This document shows positions 25,752-38,300 of a DNA stretch of 64,000 nt, piece by piece (the first letter of the stretch is position 1; the number at the start of each line of letters is the position of its first letter). Under the pieces are notes generated by a model, which was given only the letters and a program-made list of their open reading frames with translations, searched no databases and was not told the origin of the DNA. Location: assembly GCF_902362185.1 (NCBI RefSeq), contig NC_044498.1, positions 43,683,036 to 43,747,035 of the forward strand. The letters are read 5' to 3'. The DNA comes from Chanos chanos. Lineage: Eukaryota > Chordata > Actinopteri > Gonorynchiformes > Chanidae. The position numbers were made by a program, and so were the translations under genes.

Positions 25752-26011
25752 TCTAAACACACAGATTCCAAAAGACTATTGGGCAACATTGCAAGACAGT
25801 GCACATTTGTTCAAAAAGAATTCCAAGCTCTGGGAGAGTATTATGTCAAAACACGTCTCTAAAACAACTGTTGCATTTTTATGTTATAGATTACTTGTCA
25901 GAGTATTCATCTAATACAACTGAATAATTACATCGAAAGCCACTTCAGTTTTTTAGTTCTGCACAGGATCCCTTTCTATATCCTCTGTGTCAATACAATA
26001 TATTCCATGAT

Positions 26012-26017
26012 TTTATT
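26012..26017 (-). terminator. Candidate zfyve26 polyadenylation signal
   Basis: TTTATT on the plus strand gives AATAAA on the minus strand, about 0.7 kb past the zfyve26 stop at 26712. Inference. Confidence 0.4.
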
Positions 26018-26711
26018 AATGCCCTGACAACTGGATTGCTGTGTAGTGTCCAGTTTCCCTTTGACAATGAGGCATGAGTAGAAAAACTGAATAAAACGCA
26101 GCTAACACAGTTCAGTCTTTAACATAACCGAATGCACAGCTTGCAGCGTTTCCTTTCAGACAGTGCCAAAACTATGACATTTCATTTTCCTTTTATGCCG
26201 TCACTAGTTATAGATGAACTCCAAACAATGGGATTCAAAAACAGAATCCTGGATTTACGCAAATCATCCGCTCTTCCTCTTCAGGGGACTTAAGAGACTG
26301 AACAAGATGTGCGTGGTGATGTACACCAAAATGTCCTCTCAGAGCTTGGACATATCAGTTAAGTATAAGTGGAAAGTTCTGGAAGAATCCCTTTTAGCTG
26401 AGGTAGGAGATTAAACTGGAAAATAATACTGGACAGAATGAGAAGTACCTTTAACATGTGTTCTTTGACAGGAGGGATAAACTGAAAAAGGTTCAGAAAA
26501 GTTAGAGCAGTGGTTCCACACAGTCTTCTGTCAGAGTGTTTGACACAGTCGTACAGTCACGGGATACCGTCCGGTGACAGTTGTGGCACAGTGGTGATTC
26601 ATTTAGTGTCACGGGCAGAGAGCAGCTTCCCAAACCATATTCCGGGGGACACCAAGTCTCTCGGGGGGGGGGGGGGTCCTCATACAAGCCTGCATTGCTC
26701 AGTTCCCGTGG

Positions 26712-29006
26712 TTATCTGGGGTTGCTGCGAGCCTGCCGTTGCCGCGGCGCCGGGTCCTGGTGCTCGGACAGCCACTGACGGCAGATGTCCTGCATGACGG
26801 AGTCGCCGGAGCTCTCTGCGGCCTGAAGGACTTCCTGTACCAGCGGACCCGCCCGAGCCACCTCCAGTTTCACAGCCAAGAGGTACGCTGACCTGAGTTT
26901 ACTGCACTGCAAATACGCCTTTATCTGTCAAGCACAGAGAGTAGTGAGTGACTGTGTACGTGAGATAGAAAGAGAGAGAACTACAGAAGCGGAGGATAGT
27001 CATAAGGAAAAGAGAAAGAGAGACACTATGAGAGAAAGATGAGATATGGAACAACAGGAAGATATGGTAGGGGAAAGAAAAGTAAGGTAGAAAGAGGAAA
27101 ATGATGAGCAGAGCGATGGTGAACGGGTAAAAGAGAAAGAGGGACAGACAAGGTCCCAAAGAGTCCCATGTCGCCGAAGAGCTAGAGTAGAGCATGTAAA
27201 GTTCACCTTGTTCTCTGGGCTTTTGATCTCCAGAATCAGACTCTCCAGGTCTCTGGCCTAGACAGGGGCAGAAAAACAACACACGTCGCTGACAGATTAG
27301 CGCCAGCACATGCACGCGTCAGCTTAAGTTCTTAATAAAGAGAATTCTAGAAGCATCCAGATGGCACACGAGTATTTTACCTCCGTTTATTTCAAACACT
27401 TGACCAGAGTTGTTCGGACACACATCAGACTGTTCAAAAACCTTCACAGAATCTCCTCGACTTTTCAACTCTTTAAACGATGGCAATGTTTAGACAGATA
27501 CTTCCCATTCATTCCAAATGACTGCCCAGCACCATGACTGTGGGCGGTAAGAGAGAACAACTTACATCACCAGGGCCCTTGTCAGCAGTGGAGACACAGC
27601 TGAGGACGATGGCATCGCAGTCGTTCTTGGTGGCACTGCCTGACTCGCCCACGCACTTTAACAGTTGGCGCACAGCTTGGTACTGTCGCTGCCGTACCAA
27701 CCTCTGCCCCACACGCTTATACACAGCCAACGCTTCCAACTGGAAATCCTGCAGGAGAAAGAGAGAGAGAGAGGGAGAGGGTATAGATGATGAAAGGAGG
27801 AAACAGTGATCTATTCAAATTAGCAGGAGGCTTTCGCTAGAGCCAGGAAAACTACTTCAGTCAGCCTGGTGTCAAACCTTCCAGAAAGAAGGGTTTCAAA
27901 AAGTCCACAAGTCTTTATTCCTCTTCACAGAGGAGACCACATCTTTACAAAAAAAGAAAAAAGAGAATCTGCTGAAAAGAGGTTTGTTGCAGAGTACTGG
28001 GTATGGACACATTAGTCATATGTCCTTACCTGTATGACCCTATAGGCAATGCCAAATCCCTCTTCAATGTTCTTACCCCCTAGCATCACCTGAAGACAGA
28101 GAATACAGTATCATAAACAGTCATTTGTACCACTAATCAGCACTGCATGTCAAATATCTATAAACCTTGATTATACATTACTGAATAGTCTAAAGGAGGC
28201 GACTCACCTTACAAGCCACATCCACCTTCATAGCACTATTCAAAAACAGAGTAGGGGGAGAAGTGGTGCTTGTGGCAGTAGGGGTAACAGCTGTCTTGGA
28301 GGGAGAGGAACTCTCACAACGGTGCAAAAAACGTGTGACTTCCAGCTGCAGCTCGATGGTGTTGATGTGCCTGAGAGAACAGGGTTGGCAAGGAGGATCA
28401 GTTACCAGGGCAACAATACCACAGTGCAGCAGCACACTGATTCTTAGTCGGCAACAAAGCAGGAAAGAGTCATCACAGCTTCTCCAAATGCTCAGGAAGT
28501 TGACTGTGCTTTAAAATCAGGATGAGATCGTTTGAAAAACTGATTATCTAATTCCAGGATTTTTAGGGTTTTTTGCAGGGTTCTATTAAATTTAAATCAA
28601 TTTCAGTTAATAATCTGAATATCACAACTACAGTATACTTACTATGACCAATCACAGGTGTAAAGATCAAACAATAATCACCATATTTGAATATAACCAG
28701 TGATTGTGAACGGACAGTCAGGAAATCTCCTCTCTCAAATCTGGTCTGTCCACCATCACGCTGAGAGACAGTCATATGTTTGGTCACTGACTGACCTTGA
28801 CACTTCGCTGGAGGTCATTTTCTTCCTAAAAGCAGAAGTGGAGGATTTTTTGCGTGCGGCTCCTCTGCTCTGCTGCTCCTGTAGATAGGTTCTCAGATGC
28901 TCCTTGGCCCTGACCAGCCAGCGCTGCTGGTCCCCCAACTGCAGGTATGACTGAGCCCCATGTGTGAAGAATCTGATACATGTCATAGCAGCACGGACAT
29001 GGTCCT

Positions 29007-29044
<38 letters not shown>

Positions 29045-31143
29045 GGACAGAAGATATAAACAGGGGATGGTGAGAGTGAGACAGAAGAGAAATGAGAACG
29101 GTAAACGAGAGAGACAGATGCTGCACTCATGTGACGAAAGCTAATCCTCAGCGTAAGGAAAGCCAGCAAAGAAATTCAGCGCACAACTCACTGTAGCTTC
29201 ACTGCTTGCCGTACTGACACTGAAACAGTAAAAGACGTTCGCGAATGTCTGAATGTGTCTGGTTCATACCATCATGAACTGCTGCAACTGGTAGAGGGTG
29301 TGAAAATGCCCACGGCGTTGTAGGAGTTGGCAGGCAGCCATGAGGTAACGGCCCCAGCTCTCCAGAGACGGGTCCAGGCTCTCCATCTGACTCTGGAGAT
29401 TCCCGAGCCGACCCCGCTCCAAACACGGCTGCAGCACCCCCTCCAGGAACACCTCCTCTGGACACTCCTGCTCTCACACACCCAGTGAAGGAGAGAGGGA
29501 GAAGAAAAATGATAATAATAATTTAACAGATACATTGGGTTTGCTGTATTTTTCCTCATACATAGTCCTATGTTGTTGTGGGTGCGTGAGAGGTGATGCT
29601 GGGCTTTCAGTCATGTACCTTGCTGAGCAGGTGTGTGAGGGCCTCCTTGATGCATTCATGGCGCATGTGGAAGCTGATGAGGGCAAGGTGTGTGCCATAG
29701 GCGTGAAGGTAGTACAGACACTCCTGGTAATGGGCGTGGCGCTGCGTGCGACTCTCGGGCCGCTCCACGGGAACCTGCTCGGCCAGAGCCTCCTCCAGCT
29801 CCCTGAGAGACGCCAGCACGTCCTCGTCGACCTGCTGTATCTCACAAACACGCACACACACGCGCACACACACGCGCACACACACGCATACACACGCGCA
29901 TACACACGCGCATACACACACAGAGGGACAGATACAGAGAGCAGGATAAACCAGATGGTCAGTGTCCATTGTCATATGACTGATTAAAAAAATGCTTGTT
30001 CTTCAGGGAAAAGGCCAGTGCTTCTTTTGAGCTCACTAGTAAAGTAACACTGAAGTGTGACGGGGCGCCTGCAAGTTTATGTCTTGTGGGACAAACAAAC
30101 AATCAGACAAATAACCCTGACCCCCATCCCCACCCTCAAACACACATAAATCGCATTTAACGTCATCAGACACACAAGTCAAGTCAATTATCAACTGTTA
30201 AATTTAGAAAAAAGGGCAGATGACAAGCTGCAGATGCCACAGTGAAACTCAGCTGACACTGTTCTGCAATTTAACTGATAGGTTGGGCAATCTAAAGCAT
30301 AAATATACGTATTTTTTTGTCATGTAGGATTTTAAACACACCAAATGCTGAAGACAAAAACAGTGAACATGGCTGCAGGGGCCAATGAAATGTCATAAAA
30401 CAATGAGAAATCACAAAAAAAAAAAAAAAAAAAATGCAGAAAAAAAATTAAAAAAAAAAAAATGCAGAAAGGGAGCTACAGTATAATGATCTAAATAGTG
30501 CTATTACAGATTTAACAGAAAAACAAACACTCTTCTGCTTCATAGGCACAGCATGGCTCTCTAGACAAAACATAAATGATTTACATTTACAGAAAAACCC
30601 AACAACTGAGCGTTACAGACGGAGTGTGGCACCAGGTTTACAGCAATAAGATGAACAACGTACCATATGCAAATATTTAATCGAGTCCATTTAAAATCCA
30701 TAATATCTTAAAACAGTGGTCCACTATGAAAATAAGAATTAGTGTTATTCTTAGTAGTTAACAAAGAAAGTGTTTTCTTTTCTTTGTCTGTCTGCCTTTC
30801 TGTTACTTCCCTAATTTTACTATGGTGTCCCTGGCCAATGAAAAATGAATGATAATGAAACAGGACCGTCACTGAATATCTGTTGTATTAAATGCTAAGA
30901 GGGGACGGTCGGATGGTCTCAGTACCGTGGTGTGTGTGGGTCGAACAGTGGACTCCAGATGCTGGACGATCTCCTGTAATAGCCGAGGTCCCTGTTTGAG
31001 ATGGTTGCGGTCCACTGGAGCTTTTAAGCAGCGTGCAAACTTCTCACGGGCCCCACTGAGACAGCCTGCCTTCAGAGAGGCCATGCCCCAGGCATGCCAC
31101 ACCACACTGGCATCCAGACTGCTCTTAGTGGACACCTAAGCCA

Positions 31144-31179
<36 letters not shown>

Positions 31180-32635
31180 ATACACAGAAACAGAGAGAGA
31201 GAGAGAGAGAGGGGCAGGGTAAGACAGAGAGAGAGACTAGTCAGGGTGGGGGAAAAAAAATACATCCCTACTATAAAACCCCGAATCACTGATCATAAGG
31301 GGAGCGCAAGAATCATGTGATGCTAATCTTATGGCAAAGTTTGAACCAAATTTAAATTTAATCAGCATTCTTAATCACGGTAGCTTCTTTCTCACAGTCA
31401 GTGTGGAAAACGCAGACACTCAGTATCTCTAATTCTCTTTTTCACCTATTTTTCCTCGGAAATCTTTTTTGGTAGGACAAGGCGCAGGTACTGTGAGTTA
31501 CTCCATGACAACAACACTGGGTAAAGGGTTATGTGGTACAGCATAAACTCCAGACAGGCTCCAAGCCTCAGTCCCTCTCTCTCTCACCTCCACGGCCAGG
31601 CGGTAGTACTCAGCCTCCAGCAGCTGGTTACGGAGCCGCGTGACGGCCGTAGTCTCAAGGATGTCATCCAGTGAGGGGATGTACTTATAGTTAGCAGTGA
31701 CTAAAATCTTCAGCACATCCACTTTACTGATGAAGCTGGAGATGGAGAGAAAGAGAGCGAGAGAAAGAGAGAGAGAGAGAAAGAGCCAGAGAGAGAGAAA
31801 GCAAGAGAGAGTTTACAAAGGACATACAAGACGTTCTGTCTGTTCACTTCACTGCACCAAAGCTTGTCTCTGTTGGGACATCATTTTTTTACCAGTAGCT
31901 AAAATCATCTCATATCTGAGAGCAATATTAGACCTGTCTGTTTTATCTGAGTACCAGGGTGGGGAGAGCTCACCTGTCACACAGCACCAGGTCCTGGCTG
32001 CGTCCCACCTTCACAAACATGAGCTTGGCACTGATGAGCAGCTGATGCATGACGTCTGTCAGTAGGCGGGCATCCACCTCAGGATTGGTCAGTTTGCGGG
32101 AAAGGGAGCGGCAGTGGCCAATCAGCTGGTGCCCACAGGCTGTCTGATCGCTGTGAAGGTTAAGGATAGCCACGCAGAGGGAGGCACTTGGAGCCTGAGA
32201 GAGAGAGAGAGAAACACGGAGGGTGCGTGTGGATCATATACTGAGGTTGGCTTCCTCCAATGTTTGTGAAGCTGAAGAAGAAGCTGACCTGTTCGTAGTA
32301 AAACTCGCTCTGCAACAGTTGGTTTTCCTCTGGGTTTGTGCTGAGTCGGTACTGGCGCTGTGTTATCTCAGGTAGGCTGAGAAGTCCGTCCATCGCTCCG
32401 TCAAGAGAAACAGGGCTGCCAGCTACTAGAAAAAGAGCAATCAAAGAGAGCGTTGGAAACAGAAAAAAGAGAATTAACTATAGGAAACATGCCTATTTCT
32501 TTACCTGTATATAAAAAAAAAACAGGTAGATCAATACGCTGGAAGCGTAAATCAATGTGAATGAATTTTCATTCATCTAACATTTATCACATGTAAGAGC
32601 TCAAACCTTCAGCTTGTTCCAGCTCCTCATCTGAG
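26712..32635 (-). CDS. zfyve26: zfyve26 coding block 4: exons 28-40, C-terminal solenoid
   Basis: Exons: 32635-32607 (29 nt), 32425-32289, 32194-31974, 31735-31588, 31135-30926, 29834-29619, 29467-29270, 29004-28796, 28370-28208, 28089-28030, 27748-27566, 27257-27207 and 26924-26712. Anchors are ACGHQLIGHCRSLSRKLTNP, AVTRLRNQLLEAEYYRLAVE, ASVVWHAWGMASLKAG, DHVRAAMTCIRFFTHGAQSY, LQLEVTRFLHRCESS, VMLGGKNIEEGFGIAYRVIQ and LQCSKLRSAYLLAV. The exon at 29834 has a tandem CAGCAG acceptor. This C-terminal part is the most conserved with human. Confidence 0.93.
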
Positions 32636-33950
32636 CTGCAATAACAAAAAACAAACATTGAGCATATTCAATAACGGCGTCCATTAGAAAGCTGATACCA
32701 GGCAAACATGCAGAAATCCACTAGCACGTCCCCAGCTTTTTTAAAGACAAAGAACAGGTCTTGTCAGTTAAAACATTACATAATGCATGTATGTTTGAAA
32801 AGAAGCACGACAATATCTTAGGTTTCAAGGTAAAATATAAGATACTTCAACCAAGAGCGAAGAGTTCAGTTATTTCAGGCCATATCAACAGATGGTTTGT
32901 GATCTGGATCTTACTTTGGGTTTAAGAAGTTGAAGCACTGGTCACACACTCTCACAGATTCTGGATTACCGGCATCTAACACCATCCTCCTGCTGGAGCA
33001 GGTGTGACATACCAGCCTGCCACACCTCCGGCAGTGATGCCTCCTGTTAAACTGACGGGTAGAAGAGAAGATGTCTTTACACAAAATCTGTGACAGTTTC
33101 CCGGTTTTCAGACTGATGAGTGGCATAGTCATTATAGCTTTATGGTTGATGGAATGAGTCAAAACAGCCAGTGACAAATTCTAAGAACAACACCCTTCAC
33201 CAGCTAAAAGGCTCCATATTTCCCTCTGTATGTATGTATGTATGTATGTATGTATGTATGTTCATTCAATCAGTCATTCATATTGGGCACTAGGTCTTAC
33301 CCCCACATGCAAACATCACTCACGCTGTGCGTGTGTATGTGTGTGTTTCTCACCATGGTGAACCTCTCTTTTTGGCAGACCATACAGATATGTTGTTTGT
33401 GGTCTGGGATCCAGTCTTTGCGTTCGGGCGTCTTCTCTGGAGGAGTGAAGGGCGTGGCCGGGTAGCTTAGCCTTTTGGCGCTGGACCCTCGTTCCTTGTC
33501 CCACCCAGAACTGGACGAGGAGTGCATGGGTGTACTGCCTGCAATTTAACCAAAACCAGCTACTACCAGTGACTGTAAAAGTCCAGGGAAAAGGACAGAT
33601 TACTCTAACGATGACTGACAATTAACAATAAACAAACATTACAGACGCATACCACTGGAAACATGATAAAAATAACTGTATTAGATTCAAACGGGTGATT
33701 TATTATAAGCCGGATGTGTATCTCTACATGGCTGATTAATAACTCAGAATAATGATAAATTTGCAGTGATAGCATGGTATCTGAGCTTTTATTAGGCATA
33801 AATGAGAGAGAGTACACAACGGCAAACCATTTTTGGGCATGTTGTCTGACCTTCTGAGGGGGGTGGGGTATGGCTGGGGGTGGAGATGGAACTGTCCTGG
33901 GCAGGACACTGCAGAAGTGCATCCTGCAAACTGATCACAGAGTCTGAGAG

Positions 33951-33981
<31 letters not shown>

Positions 33982-34441
33982 AATCATATAATTACATGTA
34001 CCCAGTAACTATCTCTTTCCAAACTGTCTTCGGCTTGTGTCACGAAACTAGTTCATGAGCTGGACCAGAATATAGGAACTCAAAAGAACAAAATGCAAAC
34101 GTATTAAAAATGCTGCAGAACTGGTTATTAAAACAGTGTTTTATCAATCTCTTAACTGCGACAGTACTCATCTTCATGGTTAACCTACCAGATCGAGATC
34201 TCTCTCTGGGTGCGTAAGGGAAGTCCAGAGCCTTGCAGGCGTATTTGGACAGAAGAGCGTCGATGTCATCGTTAGTGAAACCCGCTTCCTGGCCAACTAG
34301 AAGGTTCCGGAGTGTGTGGACAGCTGTATCAACCCAGTCAACCTTCAGGTTCATTAATAACTGCTCTAACATGAGCAGGGGCTCAGAGAGCAGATGGAAG
34401 TAGTCCTGTCGAGCAGCCTCTGGCAGAGTCAGCAACACCTG

Positions 34442-34500
<59 letters not shown>

Positions 34501-35348
34501 GCCTTTAATGAATCCCATCAGACGCAGCATGGCAAAACACAGGTACAGCTACAGAACGATTGCCATAATAAAGTTAGCTAACTTGTTTTAAAGCAAAGAA
34601 CATTTCAGTTATATGTCTTACTCTCTTAAGTTGACAATCTGATGTTTGAGGAGTGATAATGAGGTGAAAATCAGTGTGATTTGTCATTGATTTTTTTCAC
34701 AATTCACTACTTTGAAATTGCAGTTTGGGTGGTTTATTTTGATTTTGAATCCATTATCTGCAAGACACATTGCCTCGATAATGGCTACCGTGATTAAGGA
34801 GCTACAGGTGAGGCAATACACACACGTACACACACACACACACACGCACACACCTTTGAACCCAGATGAAGAGAATGAATGTGGTGTCTCCGTGCCGTGG
34901 TCATCTGACTCTGAAAGTGTAATGTGAGGTAGTCAGACAGGAAATGGCACGCAGCCAGTCCTGGTCGGCGATCCAGAGCACATTCGCTAACATCCAGGCC
35001 CAGTGAGTCTGGTAGACCCTCCAGCAGCTAGGAGAGATGAATCAAAAAAAGATATCCACATGTCAAGGATAAAAACAAAGTATCATATTTACAAACCACC
35101 CTTCTTTACTCCCCCCTTACTAAATTGCTATTTTAATTAGTCAGATTTAATGTTTTGAGCCACACAAACATATTTGTGCACACACAGCACACACACACAC
35201 ACACACACATCTGTATCTACCTGAAAGGCCTCCTCAGTCTGTCCCTTCCCTAACAGGTATAGCAGGTGCTCGGTCTGGAGCTTCACTCTGGACTCTTCAG
35301 AGACTGGGTACAACTGCACCCACTGAGAACAGAGCTCAAACTCCTGGT

Positions 35349-35394
<46 letters not shown>

Positions 35395-38300
35395 CAGAAT
35401 AATAGCACCAGCATTTACTTCAACTTTATTAATGTGGTAGATGAAGGAGCCGTCCCCTCAGACAGTGCCCTCTCCATTTTGCCGTTCTGCTCCACAGCAA
35501 CATCAAATTTAAACATGTTCACTCATGTTTATTCAATGGTCAAAAATGAAAGAGGACTAAGGAGAGGGGTGAAGTGATAGTATGTGAATGAAATGTAGTA
35601 AACAGTAGTAAGGACAGTACTCACTCTGGCCTCCAGCATCAGAGAGAGCATGGATTCAGGGTTCCTGTTTGACTCCTCTCTAAGCTCCTGCCATGTTGCC
35701 ACGGGCAACAGAGGCTGCAAGTTCAGCATCTGAAGTAACCATGACAGCACGAGACTGGTGTAAATGGTTTGATTATAACAATACAATTCAATCTACCACA
35801 AAGCAAAAAATTGTTGCTCTTGCAGAGTCAAAACAGAGCATTCACGTGTAATAGGCACAAAACACACTTTTTTTCTTAAAACCATATGAAACCAAAATTC
35901 TTTTCAGATGGGAGGAGACAGACCCTGTGATACATGCTAAGCTCCTCCTTTTTCTGTTGTAGCTCCTCCTTCAGTGTCCCGTCCACGCCAAGGTCACTCA
36001 GGCAGTAATGCAACAGCTCCAGGCAGGATTCCAGAGGCCATCTCTCCAACCCCTGCAGTGCCACGCGAGCTCTCAGGTCTGGGTCCTGCACCCGGAACAA
36101 ATGCTCAAATCCTCTCTCTCCAGCTTGAGCACGAAAGACAAAGGCAGACAACCAGAGAGAATAAGGACCATTTAAAATGTGTATCATATAGATGTAGTTC
36201 ATCCCCATCATCCCACTACAAAGTGACTTTCATTCTTTGTCACTTGTCCACACAGTGTGTGCTTTTCTTCCTTCAAAAAAAAAATCCTTTCGCTTTCGGT
36301 ATGCTCAGAAACAAATAAAAACAGTATATTTGATTGAAAACAGAATTACAGTGAATCTTCTTTACTGCAGAATGGTCATGTTCATTCTTACCCTCAAGAG
36401 CAGCACAGGCCAGTAACCTGTCCCTCAGGATCCCCTCCTGGCCACACTGCTGCCCATACAGCTCCAGGAGAACCAGGGTTCGGTTCAGATCCCCACTGTC
36501 AAGCGCCTGCTGAAATGCTTCCACTGCCAGCGCCTGTGCCGACCCAGCCTGCAGCCCAGAGAACACCATTCCCACCAAGGGCTTTCCACAGAGCGAAGCC
36601 ACCAGGCCTCCGCTTTCCTCCTCAGGGCCAACAGAGGACCCAAGCACGGGCTCGGCCATGGCCTGCAGGTAAGCCCTCAGGACAGGGAAGTCTTTTAGCA
36701 GAGCCTCCCCTTCTCTGGAGATCTGCTCCGCATCCAGCACCGCCTCTTTGCGCCCCCCACGGAAGTAAGACGGCAGGCCGGGCCAGCCTGACGTGGGCGC
36801 CCGCGTTGTTCCCCCACGGCTGGCGCTCAGACAAGCCAAGGCAGCCAAGAGGGGGGACAGGGACTTCAGGAACGCCAGGGCAGACGACGTGAGAAGGAAG
36901 GTGTTAGCGGAGGACGAGGAGGAAGAGAACGAGGAAGGAGAAGGCGGAGAGGTAGACAGGCTAGTGGAGGCGGCCGAGAGCTCGTCCGCAGAGACTTCAG
37001 ATTCGGAGCTGAGGTCGGCGGAGGCGGATGCGACGGGCAGGGAGAGCTCCAGGGCGGGGGCGTGTTCCTGGGCGTGCTGCTGGAGAAGGAAAGCTATGCT
37101 GGCCGGGCAGAAGGCACCCCCGCTGAGCCTGGGCTGGCTCTGAGCCGCGTGACGGGAGCCCCACACGGGAAGAGCCTCACAGCAACGCTGCACAATCACC
37201 TGCTGAACACTCACATGCAGGCCTTCCTGCTGAAGCAGAGTCCTAACCCTGACAGAAAGAGAGAGAGCGAGTTATCGGCCTGGCATCGTCAACGGAGCGC
37301 AATGCGTTTGTACAGCAGTGAGAACAACCCTGTCCAAGCGAGAGACACCAGAATGTTAAATGTGACAACAACAGAAAAAAAAAAAAAAAATCACAAATGT
37401 GTTACTAAAGTACTACATGCTTTCATTGCTGCTGCAAAATTACACACATTTGTTGTAAGGTCATGTGACTTGGCACAAGCTACTGTGGTAGGAGCTACTG
37501 TGGGAACTACTGCAGGAGCACTGCTGAATGTATCAATGTCCATCCTTACCTGTCTGGAGACACCTGTCTGTCAAAGAGCAGATGAGAGAGAAGTTGAGAG
37601 GGAGACTGCAGCAGTACCAGCAGTGGGTTCCCAAGCTTCACTTCAGTATTCTGGTCTACAAAGGTAGGAAATTAGATTAAATTAATAAAATTACAGAGAG
37701 CACATCAGACAACGGCATTCTCATCTGACCGAAGCACTACCCGATATTTAGAGTTGGCTGAATAAATTAGCCATTGTCGGTCTTGTAAGTGGAATGTGGA
37801 GAGGAATGCAGAATTATATGAGCAAAAATAGATAAAATGGTTCTTGTAAGAGTGGAATAAAAATGGGAAGATAGGAACATAAGAGTGTAGACAAAACAGT
37901 GCTCTGATCTAAACTGAATTAGTACAGAGATGAAGGGTTATATAAAGCGGATTAAATAGGCTCTGTAGGGTTTTACAGGACCAAGCTAGCTCACCCTCTG
38001 ATCCCAGACTACGCACTAGCACAGAGGCCAGCATGTTGACATAGTCTAAGAAACTGCGAATGTAGTCGGGCCTGCAGTTTGCAGGGTCAAGCTCAAAGGG
38101 GCAAAGTTGATCCAAGGAGCGCAGGAGCTGTTTCATATGAGAACGAACAGGGTGGGAATCCAGTTCAGACTGCTTCAGTCCAGCCTGCTCCAGCAAGGCG
38201 GCCAGGAGAGCTCCCCCAGACCGATTCTCTTCAACAGAACACCCGGACAGAGGAAAACAGGAGGATGAATGAACTATTAAATTAAAAGTAGATCTGCAGA

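Larger units (their letters stand above)
24124..26711. other. Convergent 3' UTR region of rdh and zfyve26
   Basis: No coding exon recognised. The 142-codon frame at 24332-24760 is AT-rich and hydrophobic by composition, and it sits where the rdh 3' UTR should be. A reverse AATAAA at 26012-26017 may end zfyve26. A forward AATAAA at 26090-26095 is also present. The stretch includes a Z-DNA-prone repeat at 25169-25207, (CA)n at 25720-25750 and a run of 14 G at 26663-26676. Confidence 0.6.

Noticed and set aside
29474-29987. Long frames on both strands with His-Thr or Cys-Val repeats
   Set aside because: They mix a real zfyve26 exon (29834-29619, other frame) with adjacent CACACGCG intron repeats.
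36515-37143. Long plus-strand ORFs opposite zfyve26
   Set aside because: They are antisense shadows of the GC-rich 857-nt exon of zfyve26, whose minus-strand frame is clearly conserved.
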